Below, piece by piece: positions 41,801 through 52,993 of a stretch of 64,000 nucleotides of DNA. A program made the translations under genes and the position numbers. The DNA lies in assembly GCA_012861695.1 (NCBI GenBank), contig JAAOOA010000016.1, positions 23,753,494 through 23,817,493 on the forward strand. The letters run 5' to 3'. Under the pieces are notes generated by a model. The model saw only the letters and a list, made by a program, of their open reading frames with translations. It was not told where the DNA came from and searched no databases. The DNA comes from Trematomus loennbergii. Taxonomy: Eukaryota > Chordata > Actinopteri > Perciformes > Nototheniidae. The number at the start of each line of letters is the position of its first letter. The first letter of the stretch is position 1.

Positions 41801-41852
41801 ACAGCAGTTACTGGGGAGTCACACAGAGGTGTGACTCCCCAGTAACTGCTGT
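41801..41852. repeat. 24-bp-arm hairpin inside the L2 relic
   Basis: Arm 41801-41824 and arm 41829-41852 are perfectly complementary around AGAG. The right arm belongs to the L2 coding sequence (it encodes DSPVTA); the left arm is an inverted copy of it replacing or displacing L2 sequence. Confidence 0.95.
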
Positions 41853-42077
41853 GGAGTCATTCCGCTTCCTGGGCACCATCATTGCCCAGGACCTCAAATG
41901 GGAGCAGAACATCTGGTGAACTTCTACACTTCCATCATCGAGTCCATCCTCACCTCCTCCATCACCATCTGGTACGCCGCAGCCACAGCCAAGGATAAGG
42001 GCAGGCTGCAGCGTGTCATCCGCTCTGCAGAGAAGGTGATCGGCTGCAATCTGCCATCCCTCCATGACCTGCACGCC

Positions 42078-42310
42078 TTTCCACATTGCTCTTTCCAAAT
42101 CCTTACCAAAACGTCACCATTGCCACACACTGAGAGAAATGTTCACCAATGACGGGGAAATCAGACAAAAATGTTGGGCCGTTACATAATAGTAGTATGT
42201 CATTTAATCTGGAGGATGTATTTGCAATGAACTGCAAATCATGTTTTTGTTACACTTCATGCTGGTTTTCGTATGGATACAAATGTACACATATTCAATT
42301 ATTATCTGAG
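42078..42310. repeat. templated-looking insertion in L2
   Basis: A near-identical copy of 38687-38925 in direct orientation. It sits between the L2 codons for LHA and RAEKI and breaks the frame. It ends in CTGAG next to CGGGCAG. Only a handful of L2 codons seem to be missing at the site. Confidence 0.92.
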
Positions 42311-42791
42311 CGGGCAGAGAAGATAGTGGCCCACCCCTCCCACCCTGGACACAAACTGTTCACCCCCCTCCCCTCTGGCAGGAGGCTGTGCTCCATCAGG
42401 ACCAATACCTCTCGCCACCTGAACAGTTTCTTCCCCTCCGCTACCGGCCTCTTAAACAAGGCCCGGCCCCCCCACTGACACTTACCTCAGCCACAACGTA
42501 GTTCCTATATGCATTACATTAATGCACACAATGTTCATACTGCTTACTGCACATATTTCTTGTTTCATATTTCATTTTTTATATCCTATAATTCATTCAT
42601 AGCATTATATTTCCATGTAAATTACTGCTTTATTTGATTGCTATTTAATTTTTATTACGGTGTCCTTAAAGATTTCTTGTTTTATATTAGATTTCTTGTT
42701 TTATATTTTATGTCTGCACCATGACATCAAGTCAAATTCCTCGTATGTGTGAACCTACCTGGCAATAAACCTGTTTCTGATTCTGAAAAAG

Positions 42792-43204
42792 AAATGTCCT
42801 GTACATGCAAGGGCATCAGCTTTAAAATATGTTTTACAATTAAATGGGGACGCTTTTGGCTGTCATCACTTCACGTAATTTAAATATCAAACGCAAAAAT
42901 ATTAAATGTACTAACCTTAGAAAAACCTCCCTTTATATCAGTATCTATACTCAACATATGCTACGAGTTTGATGTAATGTTCATCAAACTTCATTGATAA
43001 ATAATAAAACCTGATTTATTGTACTTGTACACGTCAGATATTATTACCCCCCAATCTCATCCACATTTTTCATAAAATAAATATTTCTTTTTTACAAATG
43101 TGCTTTTTGACTGCAGGTGTATTCAGAGATAAATCAAGCATATTGTCACTTTTTGTTTTCCTTTATAATGTTCTCTGCAGTTTTTAAATCTGCCCTCAGA
43201 GAGC
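42792..43204. other. no recognisable feature
   Basis: AT-rich spacer between the L2 relic and the MITE. Confidence 0.5.
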
Positions 43205-43907
43205 TTAAAGGTCCCATGTCATGGCCATTTCTACTGATCATATTTCCATGGTTGAGGTCTACTAGAATAGATTTAAATTGTGCAATTTTACAAAATCACA
43301 TTGGTTTCTCATACAGCATCTCTGTATAGTATGTGTATTCACCAGGTATTCACTCTCTGTCCTAAACAGCTTGTTGGAGCTCCTTGCCCCCCCCTCCCTG
43401 TGAGCCCAGTGTGCTCTGATTGGTCGGGACGTTGCGAGGCTCGTTGCGAGGCTCGTTGCTGCTCGCCGCTGCTGCGAGGAGCGGACAGGCTTCCGGGTCT
43501 GCGATACAGCGAGAACAAGCGAAACTCATCCTGAGCACACACAAACAGCCGAAGTAAAAACAATAAGTGTGGCTTGATATTGAGTAAGAAAAAGGTTTAT
43601 AACGCTGTGAGAATGGGTCTGCGGAGAGCATTTCTCCGCGATCCCAACTCGTCTATTACCAGCGTTCAGGGAGCTCTATGCAAGTCAATGGGGACTCCCT
43701 GTTAGTTAGCCAAGGGATCCTGGTGTGTGAGGTGCTCCGCGGATTGGTCCATTTGGCATAGACAGGTCTTTTCTGTGTTAGAGTTTTACTCCCTACAGGG
43801 TGTACTTTGAGGGTTTGTGACTTTGCAGACCGTTTACATGCATAAAAACCTTCATAACACACAAGGGGACGGGTAATAACCGGAAAAGCATGACATGGGC
43901 CCTTTAA
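43205..43907. mobile_element. TTAA-flanked MITE (family 1), long form
   Basis: A 695-bp element (43209-43903) between TTAA at 43205-43208 and 43904-43907. Its inverted ends are AGGTCCCATGTCATG and CATGACATGGGCCCT. The interior is GC-richer, with tandem 'gcgaggctcgtt' units near 43435-43460. No transposase; probably mobilised in trans by a piggyBac-type enzyme. It is the longer relative of 12637-12861. Confidence 0.87.
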
Positions 43908-44327
43908 TGCATTTCCACTTTATCAGGCAGGAAGCGGAGCAGAGTCATCCATCAGACTTCACTTCAGTACATTATCCACCACAGTTATACGTCTTTGTCC
44001 TGAGTGGAGAGGATCTCTGGAGTGAATAAATGCCCCTGTTTGTTCCCTTTTTCCTTCACTGTTCTGTGTAAAGACAGGCGTAAAGAGGGAAGCCGACTCA
44101 TTCAGCTCCTCAGCTCCTCACACAATGATTAACAGTCTCTGAAGCCAAGACGTTTCAAACCATCTGTCATGGCTGCTCTGAGGACAGAGGCTGGGTTATA
44201 AATGGAAAACAGTCATTTATCTTTTTTCTCATCGTCTAACAAGGTCTTTAATCACAGTGTCCACCTCTGGGTCTTTAAGACGTTCATCAGCAGAAGGAGA
44301 GCCTGTCAGTCAGGAGAGGGATCTGAA
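43908..44327. other. no recognisable feature
   Basis: No supported feature. CAGCTCCT is tandemly repeated at about 44104-44118. Confidence 0.5.
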
Positions 44328-44460
44328 TTAAAGGGGACCTATTATGCAAAATGCACTTTTTGATGTCTTTTATACATAAAGATGTGTCAGGGAACTCACA
44401 AAGTGTCAGAAAATAAAACCCTCTCTCTTTTCCTCCGTACCCAAATCTCTAAAAACGGGG
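44328..44460. mobile_element. TTAA MITE (family 2), end fragment
   Basis: TTAA at 44328-44331, then AGGGGACCTATTATGCAAAA, 'gatgtcttttatacataaa' and 'agggaactca'. This is the reverse complement of the right end of the full element at 57948-58630. Only one end is present. Confidence 0.7.
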
Positions 44461-45314
44461 GTACAACGAAGAAGTCTTCCAAGAAGGCAAATCACCATGA
44501 AATACTTGAAAATAGTCAACTATGTGATTGGTAAAAAAAATGTTTACTAAATACTAATAACGCACAAATTACGAGGCATGGTTGTCAAATAAAAAGTATT
44601 CAGGCTGTGGAAGACCAAGTATTGTTGCTTCCTAAATGTAAGACACTTTTCCAGATAAATAGGCCTAGCTTAAGTTGCTGTGTCCTTTTATTTCTTGTGT
44701 AAAGTCTGTCTGCTGAATCACTTCTGGCTCCAATTATCTATCAATTTTGTGTTTATTTTACTGTGAAAAATACCTTTAAAAAAGCCAGAGTCTCCCTGAG
44801 AAGATCTCCGCCTCGTACTGGTCGTATGGTTTTAATTAGGGACTTGTTAAACTGTGTTAAACATTGCAAGATGGCCAAGGAGGAAAATGTGTGGCGAGTA
44901 CAGTACATGCATCATTTCCCCCGAATAGAGGGCTTTTCTGTCGGAGTGTTTTCTATTTGTCATCAGTTTGTCTTGACCAGATGTATGAAAAGCTTTTTTT
45001 AATGTCATTTTTAACATATGCACAATTCAGTGCATTCACCCATTGCTGCCTCAGTTTAACACATACAGATTACTTTTTTTTTAAAGGAAAAATAATGTCA
45101 ATGCTGGTTTAAGAAGCGCAGATATAGATAATCTCTGGATTACTTTGTGTGTATTGTTTGTCAAAATCATAGGCTGACATTTCCTCTGTTTATCGATGTT
45201 TGTAGAGTGGATGTGTGTCTTCAGTCTGGACAAACACAAGGCAGAAAGCTTAGAAAGAAAGCAGCTTCTTATATATTATGTACAGATGTTTATCAAATGC
45301 AAGTGTAGAAGTAA
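44461..45314. other. no recognisable feature
   Basis: AT-rich DNA. The small frame at 44763-45002 (+) has no domain. Confidence 0.5.
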
Positions 45315-45550
45315 CTTAAGACAAACCTTTATTGATCCCAGAGGGAAAGTCAGGTGGCGGAGCAGCAGCAGCAAAGAGAGACAAGGAAACACAGCATAGG
45401 GAAGGTAAGAGTTCAAACAGAGATACAAATAAGAGTAAGAGTATACATTAAAATAACGACAATTTAATAAGGAGCTTAGTATATATGTGAGTCCAAAGGT
45501 ATGTACATACTGTAAGGTGCAAGTCATGTACCAAGTGGACATATTACACA
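45315..45550 (-). mobile_element. LINE 3' end, reverse orientation
   Basis: CCTTTATTGATCCCAGAGGG near 45328 is the complement of the 'gggatcaataaag' 3' end found in fish non-LTR elements (compare 56299-56345). AT-rich sequence of the 3' UTR type extends to about 45550. Confidence 0.6.
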
Positions 45551-45569
45551 AGTATGTGTTTCAAATACT

Positions 45570-45715
45570 ACCGTTTTTTAAATGCCACTTTAAAATATGT
45601 TTCCACTGCACTATTCCTAATGCTCTTAATGTTTTTTCATTTTTGTAAAGCACTTTGAATTGCCTTGTGTTGAAAGGTGCTATATAAATAACTTGCCTTG
45701 CCTTGAGGGTTTTAT
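45570..45715 (+). mobile_element. LINE-like 3' tail with (CTTGC)n
   Basis: GTAAAGCACTTTGAATTGCC, 'gaaaggtgctatataaata' and a CTTGCCTTGCCTTG tail. A frequent teleost retroelement end; the clade is not determined. Confidence 0.6.
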
Positions 45716-45736
45716 CATAGCACTGAGGGCAAGAGA

Positions 45737-45955
45737 AAATTCTGTAGAAACCGACTTTAGAAAGAGAAGAAGCCTGTGTGAATCCGAGCAAGACAATGTG
45801 GGTCAGGGATGAAATGGAAGAAGCCTGTGAGCTCAGCATACTTCCTGAGTTTAGCAGAAGGGTCTGTAAAAAGACTGACGATATACCCATAAACAAACTC
45901 AAACTGAGGATGCTGTCCTTTTTTGGTGGTGTTTTGAAGGAGAACAACAGAACAA
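45737..45955. repeat. diverged repeat pair, copy A
   Basis: Shares with 47168-47333 the ordered blocks GACTTTAGAAAGAGAAG, GTTTAGCAGAAG, GATACACCCAT-like, and GGATGCTGTCCTTTTTTGGT. Copies differ by many substitutions and indels. No terminal repeats or coding potential. A short AC run follows (45985-45998). Confidence 0.75.
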
Positions 45956-47167
45956 CAATGAACAGCTCTGGATGTACATTTAGGACACACACACACACTT
46001 TCGACAAGATAATACTAACTGATATTTTTGCATATTTTGAATATCAAAATGTGTTTTATATATTATAAGAAAATCGACATACTACACTCTTTCGTGGAGC
46101 TCATTTAGATAATCAATACTGCTGGATAGCTTAACCTATAATGATATGTTTCTTTATTACTTGATTTATATTTTGAATGAGCTAATAATCTAAATCTGTA
46201 AAGTAGCTAAATTGTGAAATAATGGTAGTGGATTAAAATACACAATATCACTTCAAAAATGAAGTAGAAGTATACAGTACATACAAACTACCAGTACCTA
46301 AACATTGTAATAGAGTACTAAAAGTACTCTATTAAATGTGTATCTATATAGATCAGTTAGTAACACAACCTATCCACTGTTTTATGTGTTTATCTTAGCC
46401 TTGAGCAATGAGCTAAAGAGATAATAATTAGCGTGTGTGTCGGTGAATGAAACAGACTTTAGGAACACTGGGAAAAACAGAGCGTAGGTGGGTTTTCCGT
46501 CCGACTCTGACAATTATTTTCTCTGTTTGTGTTTATTTAAGATGGGTCCATCTCATCATCATGAGACCCAGATGAGGTGGTGCTGCCCGTCACGGCCGGC
46601 AGCTGCTGCTTCCTGCCTGAGAAACAGAGATGGGAGTCGCCTCAGGGAATATTTTTCTCAAACAGTGAAAGCCAGAACGAATGCTTTGAAGTGGTTTGAG
46701 GGTGCAGTAAGTAACGTTTTTTAATCTGTTTTGTAAAATAACTTTATGATGAAGACACAAGCTGTGAAAACCAGTAGAAACATGTCAAATTATTCATATT
46801 TGATAACGGTCTACAGGCATCCTTTCAATGAAATGGACGAAATTAGCATTGATAGAATGCAATTTGTCAAAGTGTTGAAGTATAGTGTATCTTATTGTGT
46901 TCCTGTGTATATGTGTTGTATCTTGATAATGCACTCTGTCTATTATGTCATTAATCAAATAAATACATGAAATCCAGCCTTTGTTTTGGTATTTGATATA
47001 AGGTCAAATTTAGTAAATAAATGCACTAAAATGACTCTTTCGCACATCTTGAATAATAGTGCTTATGGTACAGTCCTTATCCATCCCTGCAGATCAGTAT
47101 ATTACTAAATGAATCCATGTTTGAGGTCATGAGGTAAAGAAACACATATGCAGATTAACCGATGAAC
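45956..47167. other. no firm feature
   Basis: Mostly AT-rich. 46230-46340 contains 'aagtagaagtatacagtacat' and 'agtactctattaaatg', probably a decayed relative of the AAGTA-rich repeat at 47670. A stretch at 46542-46707 has an acceptor-like tatttaag and a gca|gtaagt donor-like site with an open frame (MGPSHHHETQMRW...). I rate it a weak exon candidate. Confidence 0.35.
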
Positions 47168-47333
47168 TGACTTTAGAAAGAGAAGGACAAACTGGAAGAG
47201 GAAGGAGGCTTGTGAATCGAGAAAAGACAAGAGGAAGAGGTGTTTAGCAGAAGTGTGAGTAAATGATGATACACCCATATTCAAACTAAGGATAAGGATG
47301 CTGTCCTTTTTTGGTGGTTGTTTTCTAAGGAGA
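47168..47333. repeat. diverged repeat pair, copy B
   Basis: Partner of 45737-45955, about 1.4 kb downstream in the same orientation, and immediately followed by a long AC array. Confidence 0.75.
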
Positions 47334-47336
47334 ACA

Positions 47337-47403
<67 letters not shown>

Positions 47404-47405
47404 AC

Positions 47406-47445
<40 letters not shown>
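47334..47445. repeat. (AC)n microsatellite
   Basis: About 112 bp of AC with CACCAC and CACAAC interruptions near 47342 and 47402. Confidence 0.98.
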
Positions 47446-47448
<3 letters not shown>

Positions 47449-47669
47449 TTGTTTCTTGGCTGACGACAATACTGCAAAGTGATAACAGTAGACAACAAGT
47501 GACTAAAGAAATGTCATCTACACATTTTATTTACAACTCTAGATGTGTTGTAAAACTCCAGTTCCACAAAATACAAAGGGCAACAACACATGTTATTGAC
47601 ACAACAAATGTTATAACATTCCTGATGTGCTCACACTTTTAAACCGGCACTGAGAAAATGTACTAACGG

Positions 47670-47920
47670 TCAGTGTTGGAAGAAGTAAGCTGATCCTTAA
47701 CTTAAGTTAGATACTCCATTGCAAGTAAAAGTCCTGATTCCAAAATGTTACGTAAGTAAGAAAGTATAAGCAAAGTATAAGCATCAATTATGTCAGTACA
47801 ATAGTTAAATATGTAAATGTACTTACTTACTTTCAGCCAATGCTAATGGTAATTTTTTAAATGGAGTCAAGGTGGTGTTAATGCTAAGATCATCATAGCT
47901 AAAAGTAAAAGTACATCTAA
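47670..47920. mobile_element. AAGTA-rich teleost repeat
   Basis: Starts CAGTGTTGGAAGAAGTAAGC and contains 'tccattgcaagtaaaagtcctg' and 'ttacgtaagtaagaaagtataag', ending near 'gctaaaagtaaaagtac'. A non-autonomous element as I recall it; no clean target duplication found. Confidence 0.55.
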
Positions 47921-49608
47921 AAACCTTTAACACTTTTTTCAGTAATTGTTTTGGAAAGAAGGAATATTCAAGATGTATTTCAGTAGGATAAGGTCAGAAT
48001 ATCTGGCCTCCAGCTGTGAGCAACATCTCTGTTTCCTTTGACCATTGTGGGTCACTAACAAACTCAAACATCTATTTACTTTTAGAATCCATATGAATAA
48101 AATAAAATAATCAGTTTTCCTTTTTGAATACACTATCCTCACTACTAAGGAGGATAAAACACTTGGCGTATACACTAAATCAGACTTAATTTGCATTAAA
48201 GTGAACCCTGCCTGAGACAGACATTTCACAAAGAGGCACCACAACAAACGAACTTACTACTCAACAGAATAACCTACAGTAGCTGTCTGGTAATAGCAGA
48301 ATAACACCATAGTATTGTCTTAAAAAACAGCTTAAAATAGGATTTGGCAAGCTACAGTACTCTTTCCAAGGGTAGCCTCAATTTGTCCACAAATTGTAAA
48401 TCATTGTTAATACTTTCACAGGTGCAGCACACACATTCAGACATGCAGGCAGGCAGGTGGGTGACCCAGGTGAAGCTAGTGTTACACAGTCCTCTGATAA
48501 CGTGAGTCACAGGAGTGTTCTCGCTGCAGACGTCATACGATAAGAGGAGTGTAAACAGATATTCATCTAGATCTGCTTCACGTGTTCTCTGGCACCTGGA
48601 CCTCTGCCTGTGTGTCACTTACAATGCCTCCTGTCTCTCGCCTTTTCACTGTGCTACACTCATTAAAGTTTTAAAGAGGTAGCCTTGCTAAGACTCACTT
48701 GCACTTGGTGGAGATCCATAAACAGGCACTTAAACTTCCATAGTAAACAGTCCGTAGCCATTTGTTGCAATCAACAGTCATCACAACTTCCTAACCCTTG
48801 CAAACGACACTATGTTGCACCCAAATAAAAAAATGTTAACAGGAAATACAATGGTGATCAGTTTTAGTGTAACTGGCAATTAGGCTTTTCTTTACTGGGC
48901 TTTTAATACTCGAAAGTGTCTGATCTAATTTCAGTGTTTCTGGCCCTGGTGTGTAATATAGGCAAGGTGCAACACCACATCTGTGACTATGGGATACACA
49001 GCTTAGGTTTTAGAAATATTACAAGGAAACAAGGTTAACAAACATACCCAACTTTCCAAGAATATTTCAACAGACAGGTCCTTTTTTTTAAGATACTGTT
49101 GTATAACATATCAAGTGTGTTTCTCAACATGACAGACTACGGTAAACACTCGGTTTTGTTTTTATCTGCGGGCGAGCTGACTAATTGTGATGTAACCGTG
49201 CCAAGCTGCCGTACAAAGTCTCGTCTTGTTTTTTAGATTACAATTGCTGAAACAGACTCATGTTATATTACAAAGACAGTGTTACATAAACACAGAAAAC
49301 AAATAGCAGGTCAGACCTTTTCTAACACAGTGATGACAGCCAACTGCAGGATAAACACAGAGGACTGATCGTAAAAAGAGAGTCAATAGAGACTCCAGTG
49401 TTTTATTCCTCCTTGTAAAAGATCTGTGTTAGCAATTATTTACTTCTTTGTTTAGTTAAAAAAACTGTTTTCTTTAGGTTTTAATTAGTGTGTGTTTATG
49501 CCACATCTGTCATTAAAAACTAGTGTACATGGGGGTTGTCCTATCTCTCTCTGTGTGTGTCAATGCACTGCTGCAGAATATGCCCAGACATGTCTAAGAG
49601 CAGCCTTA
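47921..49608. other. no recognisable feature
   Basis: AT-rich DNA. The short reverse frames at 47939-48247 and 48352-48618 have no domains. Confidence 0.5.
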
Positions 49609-49639
49609 ACGCACACACACACACCCACACACACACCCA

Positions 49640-49731
<92 letters not shown>

Positions 49732-49739
49732 CATAACTT

Positions 49740-49810
<71 letters not shown>

Positions 49811-49903
49811 ACTGCATAACTTGACACACACACAGCAGAACTTGACACACACACACACAGCAGAACTTGACACATACACACACACACACACACACCCACC
49901 CCA

Positions 49904-49942
<39 letters not shown>

Positions 49943-50079
49943 ACACACACACACACCCACACCCACACCCACACCACACCCACACCCACACCCACACACA
50001 CACACACACACACTCTCACACACACACTGCATAACTTGACACACACAGCATAACTTGACACGCACACACAGCAGAACTT

Positions 50080-50111
<32 letters not shown>

Positions 50112-50121
50112 AGCATAACTT

Positions 50122-50166
<45 letters not shown>

Positions 50167-50273
50167 ACTGCATAACTTGACACACACACAGCAGAACTTG
50201 ACACACACACACCAGCAGAACTTGACACATACACACACACACACACACACCACAGCAGAACTTGACACACACA

Positions 50274-50359
<86 letters not shown>

Positions 50360-50399
50360 ACACACACACACACACACACAGACACACACACACACACAC
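49609..50399. repeat. AC-based higher-order repeat
   Basis: 790 bp in which AC runs of variable length are punctuated by about twelve copies of GCATAACTTGACAC or GCAGAACTTGACAC, plus CACCC-rich blocks (about 49895-49995). The two punctuation variants form a hierarchical array. Frames through it (up to 286 codons, reverse strand) are low-complexity artefacts. Confidence 0.95.
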
Positions 50400-51533
50400 T
50401 TTGGTTAAAGCCAGCTGGTTTACAGCCCAGATTAGATAGGCAGTGCAGGTTGAGTCTCACTCTCATGATGGACTCACTGTTCTGGTAACATTACAGTAAC
50501 AACAACCAATGACCTTGATGACACATAGCAGTCAGAACTCAGTGAAATACGTACAAATGCCCCCTTTTTAAAGATAACATTGGCAGAAATCTCACAGATG
50601 GATATCTATAAACCTTGGAAAATAAAACCAAAAGTATTTGCACAGATATAACCACTAAGGTTTTACTTCTAACCTGTTTTATTTTGGTTATAAAAAACGT
50701 TTGAATATGCCATATTGGCTTTATTCCACGTGACATAAGGATGAAGACAAACTACCAAAATATAAAAGACAATGTTGTTTTTCCTTCCCGAGGCAGAACG
50801 ATTCAAAAATAAAAGATGTGTAAAGAAAGTGAGAACATACGTTTTGTAATGTAGGTGGACACATCATTTAGTATTTCACTTTTAATTCTGATATAACGCA
50901 CATATTTTATTTCTCATATTTGTTTGTACTTTTTTGTGTATGTTTATGTTTCTTTGTTTCCATTTCCTTTAATGGATTAATGGTATAATCGTTTTTTAAG
51001 TATCTTTTAAAATAGTTCTATATTTGCTCCTTTTTTTGCAACATATTTCCTCCCATTGCGTTTATGTATGCATGATTATACACCAAAGCAAATGCCTTTT
51101 TTTAAATCTACTTACAATAAACCTGATTCGGACTGAATATTACAGTGCCTGTTTACCACATGCTATATTTGGTATCATCTGCAGAATATAGCTCATTCAT
51201 TTTACAAGCAGCTCTTAGTATGGTAAACTTTCAGAGATTGTGTAAAAGGGAAGTGCTAAGAAAAGAAAAGGAGAAATAAAGTTAAAAGTGGAACATGTTT
51301 GTATTTTAATCTACTTTCCCGCAGTGGCTAATGCTCTTATGTAGACAGACTGATCATGAGAAAGCAGAGAAAGTAGAGACCTGACACCTTGCTCAAGGAC
51401 ACGTCAACAGAAGTGGGAGAAATCGTAGCGTTGGGTTCACAGATGATGTTATTGAATCCAATAAACACTGCTGCCTCTATGGAGAAATGTAATTATTGGT
51501 CAAATGCTTACATAGACAATACATACAAACATT
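50400..51533. other. no recognisable feature
   Basis: AT-rich DNA. 'cttacaataaacctgattcgg' near 51111 resembles an L2 tail but is too degraded to call. Confidence 0.45.
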
Positions 51534-51865
51534 TTAAAGGTCCCCTATTATACTGTTTCAACAATATATGAAATAAGCCCCTCTGCGAAGTGTTCGGTTA
51601 AAAGAAAACAATGGAGGAGATTCAGGTGATAAGGTGGGCGGGTGTTGTTTGGTTGGTTATTGGCTAATGGTTACACAACCCCAAAAACACATTGTGACCA
51701 AATCTGATCAGGTCATTTTCAGACCGGATTTCATATAAATGGATCAGGACGTAAGAGAGAGAATCTTCTTTCCTGAAACGTTCAGAATCTCTTAACACAG
51801 AGGGGTGAACATATCTATGTATAAAAGACATGAAAAAGAGGAAATTGCATAAAGGGTGACCTTAA
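51534..51865. mobile_element. TTAA MITE (family 2), short copy
   Basis: A 324-bp element (51538-51861) between TTAA at 51534-51537 and 51862-51865. Ends are AGGTCCCCTATTATAC and GCATAAAGGGTGACC. The internal 'tatgtataaaagacatg' is shared with the right part of 57948-58630. Confidence 0.75.
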
Positions 51866-52273
51866 AGTAAAAATATGTTACTTCCAAAAGAACAGTTGTT
51901 GAAGTAAACATCTTTAGAGTGACGCACTATGATAAAATCAAGGGAACCGCATGAAGCCATAGTTCCTTAAACTTCTGGGCAGCTTCCTTGAAGACGGTTC
52001 TGTTGCAACTGCATAATCATTTTCTATAATTGGTGAATTACCTTACCCAGGTGTTTGCGAATAAACCGTGTCAAAACATACAAAATACTCACAAACCATT
52101 ACAGGGTCTTGACATTGTTGTGTTTCTGAAGAAGTATATCTGTACTGTTGATGGGGAATTTCATTGTTTGTTTTCACAGCAGTACAGTGTTCATATACAG
52201 CTAATGAAGGGAGGAAGGATGAATGGGAAAAGGTTAAAATCATATTCACGGTAAAAATACTTCAAGTAAAGTA
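51866..52273. other. no recognisable feature
   Basis: AT-rich DNA immediately upstream of the L1 relic. The open frame at 52030-52254 shows no similarity to L1 that I can see. Confidence 0.45.
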
Positions 52274-52576
52274 CCATTGAAATTTGAAGTGATGTACTTG
52301 GGAAAAATAGACTTTGATATAAGGGATAAGTACATTCTTTACATTTTAAGGGTGGCAACCAAAAAGTCCATACCAAGGGAAGTGGATGGGATTTGTGAGA
52401 TATTTGTAATGGAAAAGTTGAGATATGTACTGAGATTATAGAATGAAAGGTTTGAGAAGAGGTGGGTGGGGTGGCAGGCTTTGGTGAGGCCAGATTTTGT
52501 TTATCTGATAAAAGGAGAATTACTGTATGTATTTTTTTTGCAAGTGTTTTCCTATGTATGTTTGTTAACCTGTTAA
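52274..52576 (+). pseudogene. L1-type LINE ORF2 C-terminal relic
   Basis: An otherwise continuous frame reads PLKFEVMYLGKIDFDIRDKY, ILYILRVATKKSIPREVDGI, CEIFVMEKLRYVLRL, one internal stop, then NERFEKRWVGWQALVRPDFV and ends at TAA 52574-52576. The 'IDFDIRDKYILYILRVATKK ... VMEKL ... L' pattern is typical of the extreme C-terminus of fish L1/Tx1-like ORF2 proteins, downstream of the reverse transcriptase. No RT domain is present, so this is a short 3' relic. The 141-codon reverse-strand frame over the same interval is its antisense shadow. Confidence 0.7.
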
Positions 52577-52890
52577 GGAGGAAAATAAAAAGATTATTAT
52601 AAAAACAAAAAAACATCCTCGCAGTTCAAAAAACTATAAGAAAGATCTGAACGATTGAATGTAAAGTTCTGAAACATTGAACTATGGTATTGACCGTGTA
52701 ACTTACATTTGTATAATTGTAGTTATTAGAACAAATATTAAAATCATGTACAACAGGAACATGATTTTGTGTTTTCCAGTGTTTTTCAGCGTTAAAGAAA
52801 TCTCATCTCATGGAGAATTCATTTTCCAGGCATGACCACTTGTCATGTTGGGCATAACAGTAACATTGTTGAATATTAGAGCTGTGGATA

Positions 52891-52937
52891 CACACACACG
52901 CACACGCACACGCACACGCACACGCACACGCACACGC

Positions 52938-52990
<53 letters not shown>
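52891..52990. repeat. (ACACGC)n-(AC)n compound microsatellite
   Basis: About eight copies of the hexamer ACACGC followed by about 45 bp of AC. Confidence 0.98.

Positions 52991-52993
<3 letters not shown>

Larger units (their letters stand above)
41015..42791 (+). pseudogene. 5'-truncated L2-type LINE, ORF2 relic
   Basis: The relic starts inside the reverse transcriptase and reads [56 protein letters not shown] and ILFVDF. A frameshift near 41396 shifts to [36 protein letters not shown] and the catalytic LLKFADDTTLI. In-frame stops lie at about 41475 and 41639. A 24-bp hairpin interrupts at 41801-41852. Next come VESFRFLGTIIAQDLKWEQN, a deletion, VNFYTSIIESILTSSITIWY and RSAEKVIGCNLPSLHDLHA. 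A 233-bp foreign patch (42078-42310) precedes RAEKIVAHPSHPGHKLF and PLPSGRRLCSIRTNTSRHLN. A 3' UTR ends at ctgtttctgattc. TGAAAAAG at 41015-41022 and 42784-42791 is a possible target duplication. Motif order fits the L2 clade; it is clearly non-functional. Confidence 0.9.

Noticed and set aside
45561..46007. 148-codon reverse-strand frame
   Set aside because: It spans a LINE tail and copy A of an unnamed repeat. Copy B does not preserve the frame.
49609..50399. Regularly interspersed repeats resembling a CRISPR array
   Set aside because: Spacers are AC dinucleotides of variable length, the repeated unit is only about 14 bp, there are no cas genes, and the DNA is eukaryotic.
49541..50466. Long reverse-strand frames of up to 286 codons
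   Set aside because: They are CVCV-type translations of the AC array with no amino-acid complexity.
52191..52616. 141-codon reverse-strand frame
   Set aside because: It is antisense to the L1-type relic, which gives a recognisable protein on the plus strand.
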